Origin: Streptomyces monomycini | Lineage (GTDB): Bacteria; Actinomycetota; Actinomycetes; Streptomycetales; Streptomycetaceae | Direction of reading: 5' to 3' | DNA: 48,399 bases | Assembly (NCBI RefSeq): GCF_022271435.1 | Contig: NZ_JAFIQY010000057.1 | Location: forward strand, 1 to 48,399 | In this document: piece after piece, positions 40,390 to 48,182 of the stretch | How positions within the stretch are numbered: position 1 is the first letter of the stretch | Layout: each line of letters starts with the position of its first letter | The notes under the pieces: generated by a model | Database searches by the model: none | What the model saw: only the letters and a program-made list of their open reading frames with translations | What the model was told of the DNA's origin: nothing | Made by a program: the position numbers and the translations under genes

Positions 40390-40992
40390 CTAGGAGGCGC
40401 CCGGCGGGTCGGCGACGGCCTTGTCCCCCACCGGCTCCCCCGCCTTCCTCTCCAGCTTGTCCTTGTTGTCCAGCTCCCACCCGAGGAAGGAGAACAGCAC
40501 GATCAGAATGCCGCCGCAGACGATCGCGCAGTCGGCGAAGTTCATGATGCTGAAGCCGCGTACGTGGAGGAAGTCGACCACCGCGCCCTGGAAGTCGCCG
40601 GGAGTACGGAAGAGGCGGTCGGTCAGGTTGCCGAGCCCGCCGCCCAGCAGCAGGCCCAGCGCGATCGCCCAGGGGGCGCTGTAGAGCTTGCGCGCCAGGC
40701 GGACGATCACCACGGTGACGGCCACGGCGATGAGCGTGAACAGGATGGTGGTCGCCTCGCCGATGCCGAACGCCGCGCCGGAGTTGCGCAGCACCCGCAG
40801 CTCCAGCCAGTCGCCGAACACCTTGACGGGCGCGCCGTGCTCCAGCTCCGCGACCACGGCCACCTTGCTGCCCAGGTCGAGCAGGTAGGCGGCGCCCGCC
40901 ACCGCCACGAGCAGCGGCACCCGCCGCCTGCCGCCCGCGCGCCCCGTACGGTCCGCACCGCTCTCCCCGGTGGTCCGGCCCGGTTTCGTCAC
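40390..40992 (-). CDS. lspA: Lipoprotein signal peptidase (signal peptidase II)
   Basis: A 200-residue four-helix membrane aspartyl protease that cleaves prolipoprotein signals at the lipobox Cys. Catalytic Asp125 (GGGLGNLTDRLFR) and Asp154 (FSIMNFADCAI) are intact, as is the NSGAAFG motif (70-76). The first 25 and last 25 residues are hydrophilic tails. The start is GTG at 40992 with GAGGGG upstream. TAGGGT on the minus strand about 40 bp upstream is a good -10. The typical streptomycete lspA is followed by an rluD gene; here it is followed by paaX, so this may be a second copy or a rearranged locus. Confidence 0.92.
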   Translation of the reverse strand: MTKPGRTTGESGADRTGRAGGRRRVPLLVAVAGAAYLLDLGSKVAVVAELEHGAPVKVFGDWLELRVLRNSGAAFGIGEATTILFTLIAVAVTVVIVRLARKLYSAPWAIALGLLLGGGLGNLTDRLFRTPGDFQGAVVDFLHVRGFSIMNFADCAIVCGGILIVLFSFLGWELDNKDKLERKAGEPVGDKAVADPPGAS

Positions 40993-41124
40993 GTTCAGTC
41001 CCCTCGCAGTCCGTCGGTCGCCTCCACCCTAAGCGGGCCGGGCTCAGGGGCCGATTCCGATGATCACCGACCCCACCGCATTACACCCTTCCCACGCCTG
41101 TATGAAATCTGTAACGTCCACGGT

Positions 41125-42783
41125 ATGACCGTCACCCATGAAGTCGTGAATCAGGCGCCGCCGCTGACCGGGTTCAGCACGGCGGACGATCCGGCCCTGC
41201 TGGAGGCGCTGCACCGGGCGGGCGCCGGGTGGGGCGCGCCGGAGGTGCGGGAGCTGGGCGCGCTCGCCGGGACGGAAGCGGTGCAGGAGCAGTCCCGGGC
41301 CGCCGAGGAGCAGCCGCCCCGGCTGCGCACCCACGACCGTTTCGGCCACCGGATCGACGAGGTGGAGTTCCACCCCGCCTGGCACCAGCTGATGACCGTG
41401 GCGGTGGAGCACGGGCTGCACGCCGCGCCGTGGGCCGAGGCCCGGCCCGGCGCCCACCTCGTGCGTGCCGCCAAGTTCTACGTCTGGTCGCAGGCCGAGC
41501 CGGGGCACGGCTGCCCGGTCTCCATGACGTACGCCGCCGTCCCCGCCCTGCGCTCCGCACCGGCGCTGGCGGAGCAGTACGAACCGCTGCTGGCGGCCCG
41601 CACGTACGACTACGGACTGCGGCCCCCGCTGACCAAGGCGGGCCTGATCGCGGGCATGTCGATGACGGAGAAACAGGGCGGCTCCGACGTCCGGGCCAAC
41701 ACCACCCGGGCGGTGCCGGCCGACGACGGCACGTACCGCGTCACCGGGCACAAGTGGTTCACCTCCGCGCCGATGAGCGACGTGTTCCTCGCGCTCGCGC
41801 AGACGGCGGAGGGGCTGAGCTGCTTCCTGCTGCCGCGCGTGCTGCCGGACGGCACACGCAACGGGATGCGGCTGATGCGCCTGAAGGACAAGCTGGGCAA
41901 CCGCTCCAACGCGTCCTCCGAGATCGAGTACGACGAGGCGGTGGCCTGGCCGGTCGGCGAGCCGGGGCGCGGTGTGCGGACCATCGTCGAGATGGTGAAC
42001 ATGACGCGGCTGGACTGCGTGATCGGCACGGCGGCCGGGATGCGCGCCGGACTGCGGCAGGCCCTGCACCACACCGCGCACCGCCACGCGTTCGGCCGTG
42101 CGCTGTCCGAACAGCCGCTGATGCGGGCAGTACTGGCGGACCTGGCGATCGAGTCGGAGGCGGCGACGACGCTGGCGATGCGGCTGGCGACCGCCGTGGA
42201 CCGGGCCCAGGGCGGGGACGCGCAGGAGGCCGCGCTGCGCCGGCTGGGGCTGGCCGTCGGCAAGTACTGGGTGTGCAAGCGGGGCAGCGCGCACGCCGCG
42301 GAGGCCCTGGAGTGCCTGGGCGGCAACGGGTACGTGGAGGAGTCGGGCATGCCGCGGCTCTACCGGGAAGCCCCGTTGCTGTCGATCTGGGAGGGCTCGG
42401 GCAACGTCGCCGCGCTGGACGTACTGCGTGCCCTCGGCAAGGAACCGGCCGCACTGGACGCGTACTTCGCGGAGGTGGACGCGGCCGCGGGCGCCGACCG
42501 GCGGCTGGACGCCGCTGTCGCGGGCATCCGCAAGATGCTCGGCACGCTCGACGATCCGGAGCGGGCGCAGCGCGCTGCCCGGACGCTGGCGGAGCGGATG
42601 GCGCTCGCGTTCCAGGGCGCGCTGCTGGTCCGGCACAGCCACCCGGCGGTGGCCGACGCGTTCTGCGCCTCGCGGCTCGACGGGGAGTGGGGGAACGCGT
42701 TCGGGACGCTGCCGGCCTCGGCCGATCTGACGGCGATTCTGGATCGGGCGCGGCCCGTGGCTGCCGGGGAGGGCGCCGGATGA
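41125..42783 (+). CDS. AidB-like acyl-CoA dehydrogenase
   Basis: A 552-residue flavoprotein of the acyl-CoA dehydrogenase superfamily, close in length and motifs to AidB. FAD-binding GMSMTEKQGGSDVRANTT (about 178-195), GHKWFTSAPMSD, and the C-terminal ECLGGNGYVEESGMPRLYRE then IWEGSGNVAALD are AidB hallmarks. E. coli AidB is induced by alkylation and binds DNA; the role of actinobacterial versions is not clear and may be metabolic. It overlaps the crotonase gene by 4 bp (ATGA), pointing to a joint acyl-CoA pathway. TAACGT (41112-41117) is 13 nt before the ATG with no SD, so it may be leaderless. Confidence 0.88.
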   Translation: MTVTHEVVNQAPPLTGFSTADDPALLEALHRAGAGWGAPEVRELGALAGTEAVQEQSRAAEEQPPRLRTHDRFGHRIDEVEFHPAWHQLMTVAVEHGLHAAPWAEARPGAHLVRAAKFYVWSQAEPGHGCPVSMTYAAVPALRSAPALAEQYEPLLAARTYDYGLRPPLTKAGLIAGMSMTEKQGGSDVRANTTRAVPADDGTYRVTGHKWFTSAPMSDVFLALAQTAEGLSCFLLPRVLPDGTRNGMRLMRLKDKLGNRSNASSEIEYDEAVAWPVGEPGRGVRTIVEMVNMTRLDCVIGTAAGMRAGLRQALHHTAHRHAFGRALSEQPLMRAVLADLAIESEAATTLAMRLATAVDRAQGGDAQEAALRRLGLAVGKYWVCKRGSAHAAEALECLGGNGYVEESGMPRLYREAPLLSIWEGSGNVAALDVLRALGKEPAALDAYFAEVDAAAGADRRLDAAVAGIRKMLGTLDDPERAQRAARTLAERMALAFQGALLVRHSHPAVADAFCASRLDGEWGNAFGTLPASADLTAILDRARPVAAGEGAG

Positions 42784-43670
42784 CCGGCGGGAGCCCGGGT
42801 GGCGGGCCGGTGGGCGGGCCAGGTGACGGGCCAGGTGGCGGGCCGGTGGGCGGCTCGGGCCTGGGGCCGGACGACGGCCCGAACGGGGCGCCGGACGACG
42901 GACCGGCCCGCACCGTACGGGTCGAGCGTTCCGGCCCGGTGACGACGGTCGTCCTCTCCCGCCCGGAGGCACGCAACGCCGTGGACGGCTCCACGGCGCG
43001 CCAACTGGCCGACGCCTTCCGTGCCTTCGCGGCGGACGACGACGCGCACGTCGCGGTCCTGTGGGGCGAGGGCGGCACGTTCTGCGCGGGCGCCGATCTC
43101 AAGGCGGTCGGCACCGAGCGCGGCAACCGGGTCGCGGCCGACGGCGACGGACCGATGGGCCCCACCCGGATGCGGCTGGACAAGCCGGTGATCGCCGCGG
43201 TCGGCGGGCACGCGGTGGCCGGCGGCCTGGAGCTGGCTCTCTGGTGCGACCTGCGGGTCGCCGAGGAGGACGCGGTCTTCGGAGTGTTCTGCCGCCGCTG
43301 GGGCGTGCCGCTGATCGACGGCGGTACGGTACGGCTGCCCCGCATCGTCGGCACCGGCCGGGCCCTGGACATTGTGCTGACCGGGCGGCCGGTGGGTGCG
43401 GCCGAGGCGCTGGGGATGGGCCTGGTCAACCGGGTGGTGCCGCCCGGACGGGCGCGCGCGGAGGCCGAGGAACTGGCCGCCGCCATCGCCCGCTTCCCCC
43501 AGGCGTGCCTGCGCAGCGACCGCGCTTCCCTCCTGGCCCAGGAGGGTTTGCCGGAGCAGGCCGCCATGGCCGCGGAACTCCGGTACGGGGGAAGTGTCCT
43601 GGCGGACGCGATGAAGGGCGCGGCGCGCTTCGCTTCGGGGGCGGGGAGGCATGGGGCGATGGACGCGTAG
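42780..43670 (+). CDS. Enoyl-CoA hydratase/isomerase (crotonase family)
   Basis: A 296-residue crotonase. After a 40-residue Gly/Pro/Asp-only extension comes the core: TTVVLSRPEARNAVDGST, oxyanion-hole segment GGTFCAGADLKAVG, then VAGGLELALWCDLRVAEEDAVFG. The usual catalytic Glu region reads CRRWGVPLIDGGTVRL, so chemistry may be hydration or isomerisation. The start overlaps the AidB-like stop by 4 bp. The extension is encoded by a GC-rich 12/36-bp repeat (about 42799-42870), which is unusual for a crotonase. The C-terminus GAMDA and stop lie inside a 41-bp repeat. Confidence 0.88.
   Translation: MTGGSPGGGPVGGPGDGPGGGPVGGSGLGPDDGPNGAPDDGPARTVRVERSGPVTTVVLSRPEARNAVDGSTARQLADAFRAFAADDDAHVAVLWGEGGTFCAGADLKAVGTERGNRVAADGDGPMGPTRMRLDKPVIAAVGGHAVAGGLELALWCDLRVAEEDAVFGVFCRRWGVPLIDGGTVRLPRIVGTGRALDIVLTGRPVGAAEALGMGLVNRVVPPGRARAEAEELAAAIARFPQACLRSDRASLLAQEGLPEQAAMAAELRYGGSVLADAMKGAARFASGAGRHGAMDA
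42799..42870 (+). repeat. 12/36-bp coding repeat at the crotonase N-terminus
   Basis: GGTGGCGGGCCGGTGGGCGG occurs at 42799 and again 36 bp later, with GGTGACGGGCCA units between. The repeat encodes GGGPVGGPGDGP-type residues. Its length is a multiple of three, so the frame with the rest of the crotonase is kept. Confidence 0.78.
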
Positions 43671-43780
43671 ACACGTGGTGCGGAACGGTGGCGCCTCCGC
43701 CGACGGGCGATGGCCTCGTGGCGGGCCGGTGGCGCCTCCACCGACGAGCCATGGACACGTAACGGACCGGTGGCGCCTCA
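43653..43780. repeat. 41-bp minisatellite spanning two convergent stop codons
   Basis: GGTGGCGCCTC starts at 43687, 43728 and 43769 (41-bp period), with a partial unit to the left that contains the end of the crotonase gene (GATGGACGCGTAG, like GCCATGGACACGTAA in the array). The right end contains the stop codon (43778-43780) of the GlxA-family gene. The repeat thus fills the whole convergent intergenic gap and forms both gene ends. Confidence 0.87.
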
Positions 43781-44788
43781 CCCGGCGAGTGTCGCCTCCG
43801 GCGCCGTACGGGGAAACGCTCGGCGGTAGTCGGACGGCGAGACTCCGACGCGCTTGAGGAAGTGGTGGCGCAGGTTGTTCGCCGTGCCGAGGCCGCTCAG
43901 TTCGCCGATCTTCTCGACCGGCAGGTCGGTCGACTCCAGCAGACTCTGGGCGCGCGCCAGACGCTGGTCGAGGAGCCATTGCAGCGGAGTCGTGCCGGTG
44001 GCCGCCTGGAGGCGCCGGTAGAACGTCCGTGGACTCAGCGCGGCGCGCTCCGCCAGGTCTTCCACCGTCAGCGGCTGGTCGAGGCGGGCGCGCGCCCAGG
44101 CCAGGACGGGGGCCAAGCCCTCGTCGTCGGTGGCGGGCACGGACAGGTCGATGAACTGCGCCTGGCCGCCGGGCCGGTGGGCAGGTACGACCATCCGGCG
44201 GGCCAGTTGGTTGGCGACGTGCGCGCCCAGGTCACGCCGTACCAGGTGGAGGCAGAGGTCCAGGCCCGCCGTCAGCCCGGCGCTGGTGAGCACGTCGCCG
44301 TCGTCCACGTACAGCACCGAGTCGTCGACCCGCACCTTCGGGTAGCGCGCGGCGAGCTGGGCGGTGTGCATCCAGTGGGCGGTGGCACGGCGGCCGTCGA
44401 GCAGTCCGGCCTCGGCGAGCGCGAAGGCCCCGGTACACAGGGACACCATGCGGGCGCCCGCGTCGTAGGCGCGGCGCAGCGCGTCGATCAGGGCCGACGG
44501 CAGGGGCCTGCCCTCCTCCACGCAGGGGTCGGGCACGGAGGGGACGACGACTGTGTCCGCGCCGACGAGATCGTCCAGGCCGTACGGGGTACGCAGCGCC
44601 AGCCCGGCCCCGGCCGCCGGGCCGGCGCCCCGCTCGCCCGTGCCGCACAGCCGCAGGTCGTACCAGGGGTCGGCCAGGTCGGGCTGCGGCTTGCCGAAGA
44701 CCGTGCAGGGGATGCTCAGTTCGTACAGGTCCCAGGACGGGACGCCGATCTCCTCGGTCACGACCACCGCGACGGTTCCTGCGCTCAT
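43778..44788 (-). CDS. GlxA-family regulator (DJ-1/PfpI + AraC HTH)
   Basis: A 336-residue regulator. The N-terminal DJ-1/PfpI-like domain (about 5-170) includes MVSLCTGAFALAEAGLLDGRRATAHW, with the conserved nucleophile-elbow Cys in LCTGAF. The C-terminal AraC helix-turn-helix pair is at about 225-325 (LTVEDLAERAALSPRTFYRRL, KIGELSGLGTANNLRHHFLK). It probably regulates the divergent imine reductase operon. The start is the ATG at 44788: TATCCT (minus strand, 44800-44795) is 12 nt upstream and no SD is seen, suggesting a leaderless mRNA. Confidence 0.9.
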   Translation of the reverse strand: MSAGTVAVVVTEEIGVPSWDLYELSIPCTVFGKPQPDLADPWYDLRLCGTGERGAGPAAGAGLALRTPYGLDDLVGADTVVVPSVPDPCVEEGRPLPSALIDALRRAYDAGARMVSLCTGAFALAEAGLLDGRRATAHWMHTAQLAARYPKVRVDDSVLYVDDGDVLTSAGLTAGLDLCLHLVRRDLGAHVANQLARRMVVPAHRPGGQAQFIDLSVPATDDEGLAPVLAWARARLDQPLTVEDLAERAALSPRTFYRRLQAATGTTPLQWLLDQRLARAQSLLESTDLPVEKIGELSGLGTANNLRHHFLKRVGVSPSDYRRAFPRTAPEATLAG

Positions 44789-44955
44789 GCCCGAAGGATA
44801 GGGCCCGCACGGCACGGCAAACCCGTGGCAGGAATTTGGTGGCGGTCGTCAGTACTGCCACTGGTTCCGGCCCCCGCGCGCTGCGAGCGTGACCCCTACG
44901 TGATCGACCGCCGCCGGTGCGAACATCCCGCCGGCGGCTCTACGAGGAGACGCAC

Positions 44956-45840
44956 ATGGGGAACGAAGGCGCGGCCGTGACGGTGCTCGGGCTGGGATCG
45001 ATGGGGTCGGCGCTGGCGGCCGCGCTGGTGGCGAAGGGGCATGCCACGACGGTGTGGAACCGTTCGGCGCACAAGGCCGAAGCGCTGGCCGAGCGCGGTG
45101 CCGTCGCGGCGGCGACGCCCGCCGAGGCCGTGGCGGCAAGCCCGCTCGTCATCGCCTGTGTGCTGGATTGTCCGGCGCTGCACACCGTCCTCGACCCGGT
45201 GGCGGACACGCTGGCGGGCAAGACGCTGGTCAACCTCACCTCCGGCTCGCCGGAGCAGGCCGCCGAGGCTGCCGCGTGGGCACGGGCGCACGGCGCCGGC
45301 TACCTCGACGGCGCGATCATGACCACCCCTCCGGGCGTCGGCAGCCCCGAGACGATGTTCCTCTACAGCGGCCCGCGCACGGTGTTCGACACCCACCGCG
45401 CCACCCTCGCGGCCTTGGGCGACCCGCTGCACCTGGGCACCGACCCGGGGCTGGCGTCGCTGTACGACGCCGCGCTGCTCGGCCTGATGTGGGCCGCCCT
45501 GACCGGCTGGCTGCACGGCACCGCGCTGGTCGGCGCGGAAGGCGTCCGGGCCGCCGACTTCACTCCGGTCGCGATCCGCTGGCTGGGCGCGGTGACCGGC
45601 TTCCTGACCGCGTACGCGCCCCAGGTGGACGCCGGGCACTACCCGGGCGACGACGCCACCGTGGACGTCCAGATCGCCGCGATCGACCACCTCCTGCACG
45701 CCGCGGCGGCCCGCGGCATCGACAACGCGCTGCCCGCCCTGCTGAAGGCCACCATGGAACGGACCCGTGCCGCGGGCCACGGCACCGACAGCTACGCGAG
45801 CGTGGTCGAGGTCCTGAAGAGCGGGACGGACGCCCGGTGA
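44956..45840 (+). CDS. Imine reductase-like NAD(P)-dependent oxidoreductase
   Basis: A 294-residue beta-hydroxyacid dehydrogenase/imine reductase-type protein. The Rossmann motif is VLGLGSMGSALAAAL (about 9-23), followed by VWNRSAHKAEAL, the NADPH-binding arginine region. The inter-domain helix carries SLYDAALLGLMWAALTGWLHG, as in IREDs, with Asp or Tyr as the candidate proton donor. The absence of the 6-phosphogluconate/hydroxyisobutyrate Lys motif supports the IRED assignment. GAGGAG six bases before the ATG at 44956 sets the start. Its stop overlaps the next start (GTGA). The divergent GlxA protein is the likely regulator. Substrate unknown. Confidence 0.86.
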   Translation: MGNEGAAVTVLGLGSMGSALAAALVAKGHATTVWNRSAHKAEALAERGAVAAATPAEAVAASPLVIACVLDCPALHTVLDPVADTLAGKTLVNLTSGSPEQAAEAAAWARAHGAGYLDGAIMTTPPGVGSPETMFLYSGPRTVFDTHRATLAALGDPLHLGTDPGLASLYDAALLGLMWAALTGWLHGTALVGAEGVRAADFTPVAIRWLGAVTGFLTAYAPQVDAGHYPGDDATVDVQIAAIDHLLHAAAARGIDNALPALLKATMERTRAAGHGTDSYASVVEVLKSGTDAR

Positions 45841-46472
45841 CCACGACCACCACGACCGCCCCGCCCCTCCTGCCGGTGCCGCCCGCCACCGCGTGGCCCG
45901 GTCTGCTGGCCGCCGCCACCGACACCTGCCTGGGCGCCCTCCTCGAAGGAGCGGACCAGGACTGGTCGCGCCCCGCCGACGGCCTCGCCTGGACCTGCCG
46001 GGAAACCCTCGACCACCTCGCCCTCGGGCTGACCGGATACGCGGGCCTGCTGATCGCCCGCCCCACCGACCGCTACATCACCCTCTTCGCCTCGCTCGAC
46101 CCCCAGGCTCCGGTCCCGGCCTGCCTGGAGGGGCTGCGCATCGCGGCCCGCCTGCTCGGGGCGACGGTCCGCGACACCCCGGCCGAGGTCCGCGCCTGGC
46201 ATCCCTGGGGGCACGCGGACGCCGTCGGTTTCGCCGCCATGGGCATGACGGAACTGCTGCTCCACACGTACGACATCACCCGCGCCCTCGGGGTGACCTG
46301 GACTCCGGACAGCGGTCTGTGCGCCGCTGTCCTGGCCCGCCTGTTCCCCGGCGCCCCGGCGACTCCGCCCGGACACGAGCCGTTCGACGTCCTGCTCCAG
46401 CGCACGGGCCGGACCGCCCTTCCCGGACTGCCGCGGCGCACGGAGTGGCAGTGGGACGGCTCGGTGCACTGA
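45837..46472 (+). CDS. DinB/MDMPI-like protein
   Basis: A 211-residue helical protein related to the mycothiol-dependent maleylpyruvate isomerase N-terminal family. Motifs are DGLAWTCRETLDHLALGLTGYAGLL (about 45-69) and GMTELLLHTYDITRALG (about 140-156), with His residues in DHLA and LHTYD as likely metal ligands. The GTG start at 45837 overlaps the imine-reductase stop by 4 bp, so the two are translationally coupled and probably act together. A second member of this superfamily is at 25858. Exact reaction unknown. Confidence 0.82.
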   Translation: MTTTTTTAPPLLPVPPATAWPGLLAAATDTCLGALLEGADQDWSRPADGLAWTCRETLDHLALGLTGYAGLLIARPTDRYITLFASLDPQAPVPACLEGLRIAARLLGATVRDTPAEVRAWHPWGHADAVGFAAMGMTELLLHTYDITRALGVTWTPDSGLCAAVLARLFPGAPATPPGHEPFDVLLQRTGRTALPGLPRRTEWQWDGSVH

Positions 46473-46504
46473 CGTCCCGCCCGCCCCTCCCCGGGGGGGC
46501 GGCA

Positions 46505-46560
46505 TTGAACGCGTTCAACTCGTCCCGTACTGTCTGACGCGACGGGTTGAACGCGTTCAA
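46505..46560. promoter_or_regulatory. Twin 14-bp palindromes TTGAACGCGTTCAA
   Basis: The perfect palindrome TTGAACGCGTTCAA occurs at 46505-46518 and again at 46547-46560. The centres are 42 bp apart, close to four helical turns, so two dimers would sit on the same DNA face and could loop. The pair lies 30-85 bp before the YndJ-like gene. The AACnnGTT core resembles TetR-family (KstR-type) operators. This is the clearest operator in the window; its regulator is not adjacent. Confidence 0.82.
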
Positions 46561-46589
46561 ACCGGCTCCGTGCCGGGTCTGGGGGACTC

Positions 46590-47441
46590 ATGACCACACT
46601 GGTCGACCTCATCGTCATGCTCGGCATGTTCGTCGTGGTGCCGACCGGCCTCGCCCTGATCGGCGAACCGGGCACCCAGTGGCTACGGCGCCGCTGGCCC
46701 CTCGCCGCCACGGCGGGCTCGGTGGCCCTGTGGCTGCCACGCGGAGCCGCCGCCACGGCACTGGCCGCCGCCTACGCGCTGGCCACCCTCGCCCTCGCCC
46801 TGCACGCACCGCGCCGGCTGGTCCGCACCCGCAGCCTCGCCCCGGGTGAGATCGCCGTACTGACGGCTCTGGTCACCCCGGCCGTCGCCGGCACCGCCCT
46901 GGTCGCCGAGCGCTCGGGCCACCAGCTGTTCGGCTTCGACCTGGAAATCCTGTCGCTGACCGTGCCGCACTTCCACTTCGCCGGATTCGCCGCCGCCCTG
47001 GTGGCCGGACTCGTCTGCCGCGCCGCGCGCCCCGGCCGGGCCGGCCCGCTCGCCGCGCTCAGCGTGCCCGTGGGCACCCTGTTCGTCCTGGCGGGCTACT
47101 TCGTCGACGACTGGGCCGAACTGGCCGGCGCGGTGATCCTCACCACCGGCATGTGGCTGGTCGCCCTGGTCACCTGGCGGGACGTCCGTACCACCGCGCC
47201 GGACCGGACCACCCGGGCCCTGCTCGGCACCTCGGCCGTCGTCCTCGTCGCGACCATGCTGCTCGCCCTGAGCTGGGCACTCGGCGAGGCAACCGGCATC
47301 CCGCACCCCACACTGGCATGGATGGCCGCCACCCACGGCCTGGGCAACGCGCTCGGCTTCGCCCTGTGCGCGCTGCTCGCCTGGCGCCGCCTCAGGGACG
47401 AGCCCGCCGCGTCCCCTCCGGCCGCCCCCGTACCCGCGTGA
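46590..47441 (+). CDS. YndJ-like membrane protein
   Basis: A 283-residue membrane protein with about seven to eight hydrophobic helices. The segment LTVPHFHFAGFAAAL (about 129-143) is the diagnostic YndJ motif, with HFH likely facing a membrane site. A second conserved patch is MAATHGLGNALGFALCALLAW near the C-terminus. Function unknown. YndJ proteins are usually encoded beside DUF1990 proteins, as here. The ATG at 46590 has GGGGGA upstream. Twin TTGAACGCGTTCAA palindromes lie just upstream. Confidence 0.82.
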   Translation: MTTLVDLIVMLGMFVVVPTGLALIGEPGTQWLRRRWPLAATAGSVALWLPRGAAATALAAAYALATLALALHAPRRLVRTRSLAPGEIAVLTALVTPAVAGTALVAERSGHQLFGFDLEILSLTVPHFHFAGFAAALVAGLVCRAARPGRAGPLAALSVPVGTLFVLAGYFVDDWAELAGAVILTTGMWLVALVTWRDVRTTAPDRTTRALLGTSAVVLVATMLLALSWALGEATGIPHPTLAWMAATHGLGNALGFALCALLAWRRLRDEPAASPPAAPVPA

Positions 47442-47468
47442 CCGCTCCACCGACCGCCCCGGCCGCCA

Positions 47469-47500
47469 CATCCACCGCCACCCGCATCCACCGCCACCCG
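47469..47500. repeat. 16-bp direct duplication before the DUF1990 gene
   Basis: CATCCACCGCCACCCG occurs twice without a gap (47469-47484, 47485-47500), immediately upstream of the GAGGA ribosome-binding region of the DUF1990 gene. Confidence 0.88.
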
Positions 47501-47515
47501 AGGAAGCAGGCCCCC

Positions 47516-48052
47516 ATGACCACCGGCAGCACCTCCGCCCCCAGCCCCTTCAACTACGCCGAGCAGGGCGCCACCCGCCACCGTCCGCTGCCCGGCGGAT
47601 ACCGCCAGCTGCACGAGGCCACCTACCTCGGCCACGGCCGCGCGGTCCTCGAAGCCGCGGGCCACGCGGTCACGTCCTTCCGGATGCACCGCGCGGCGGG
47701 CGTCCGGGTGCGGGCCTCGGCGCCGGAGGCCGCGCCCGGCGTCCGGGTGGAGTGCGCCCTGGGGCTCGGCCCCGCCCGGCTGTGGGCGCCGTGCCGGGTG
47801 GTGTGGAGCGAGTACGAGAGCGAGCGCATCGGCTTCGCGTACGGCACGCTGGCCGGCCACCCGCAGCGCGGCGAGGAGTCCTTCGTGGTCGAGATGCGGG
47901 AGGACGGCGCGGTGTGGTTCACGATGACGGCCTTCAGTGTGCCGGGCCGCTGGTACACCCGGCTGGCGGGGCCGGTGGTGCCGGTGTTCCAGCGCCTGTA
48001 CGCCCGGCACTGCGGCCGGACACTGCGCCGGCTGGCCCGTCGCGCCCGCTGA
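47516..48052 (+). CDS. DUF1990-family protein
   Basis: A 178-residue protein. Recognisable features are FNYAEQGATRHRPLPGGYRQL at the start, RVVWSEYESERIGFAYGTLAGHPQRGEESFVVEM in the middle and FTMTAFSVPGRWYTRLAGPVVPVFQRLYARHC at the end, the usual DUF1990 pattern (START/SRPBCC-like fold predicted). The biochemical role is unknown. The ATG at 47516 follows GAGGA. It is 74 bp after the YndJ-like gene and shares its operon; a strong hairpin follows. Confidence 0.85.
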   Translation: MTTGSTSAPSPFNYAEQGATRHRPLPGGYRQLHEATYLGHGRAVLEAAGHAVTSFRMHRAAGVRVRASAPEAAPGVRVECALGLGPARLWAPCRVVWSEYESERIGFAYGTLAGHPQRGEESFVVEMREDGAVWFTMTAFSVPGRWYTRLAGPVVPVFQRLYARHCGRTLRRLARRAR

Positions 48053-48078
48053 CCCGAAGGCCGGCCGGGAGGCCGGGT

Positions 48079-48107
48079 GGCGTGGCACGCCCGGGCCGTG
48101 CCACGCC
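48079..48107. terminator. 11-bp-stem hairpin after the DUF1990 gene
   Basis: GGCGTGGCACG (48079-48089) and CGTGCCACGCC (48097-48107) are perfect complements around a 7-nt loop, 26 bp after the DUF1990 stop. It is a strong terminator candidate; there is no T-run. Confidence 0.75.
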
Positions 48108-48182
48108 GTACTTGCCAGACGTCCACACGGCGTTCATGGCTCCGTCACCAGTTGCCCCGCCGCCCGTGAGAGAAAGCCAGCC

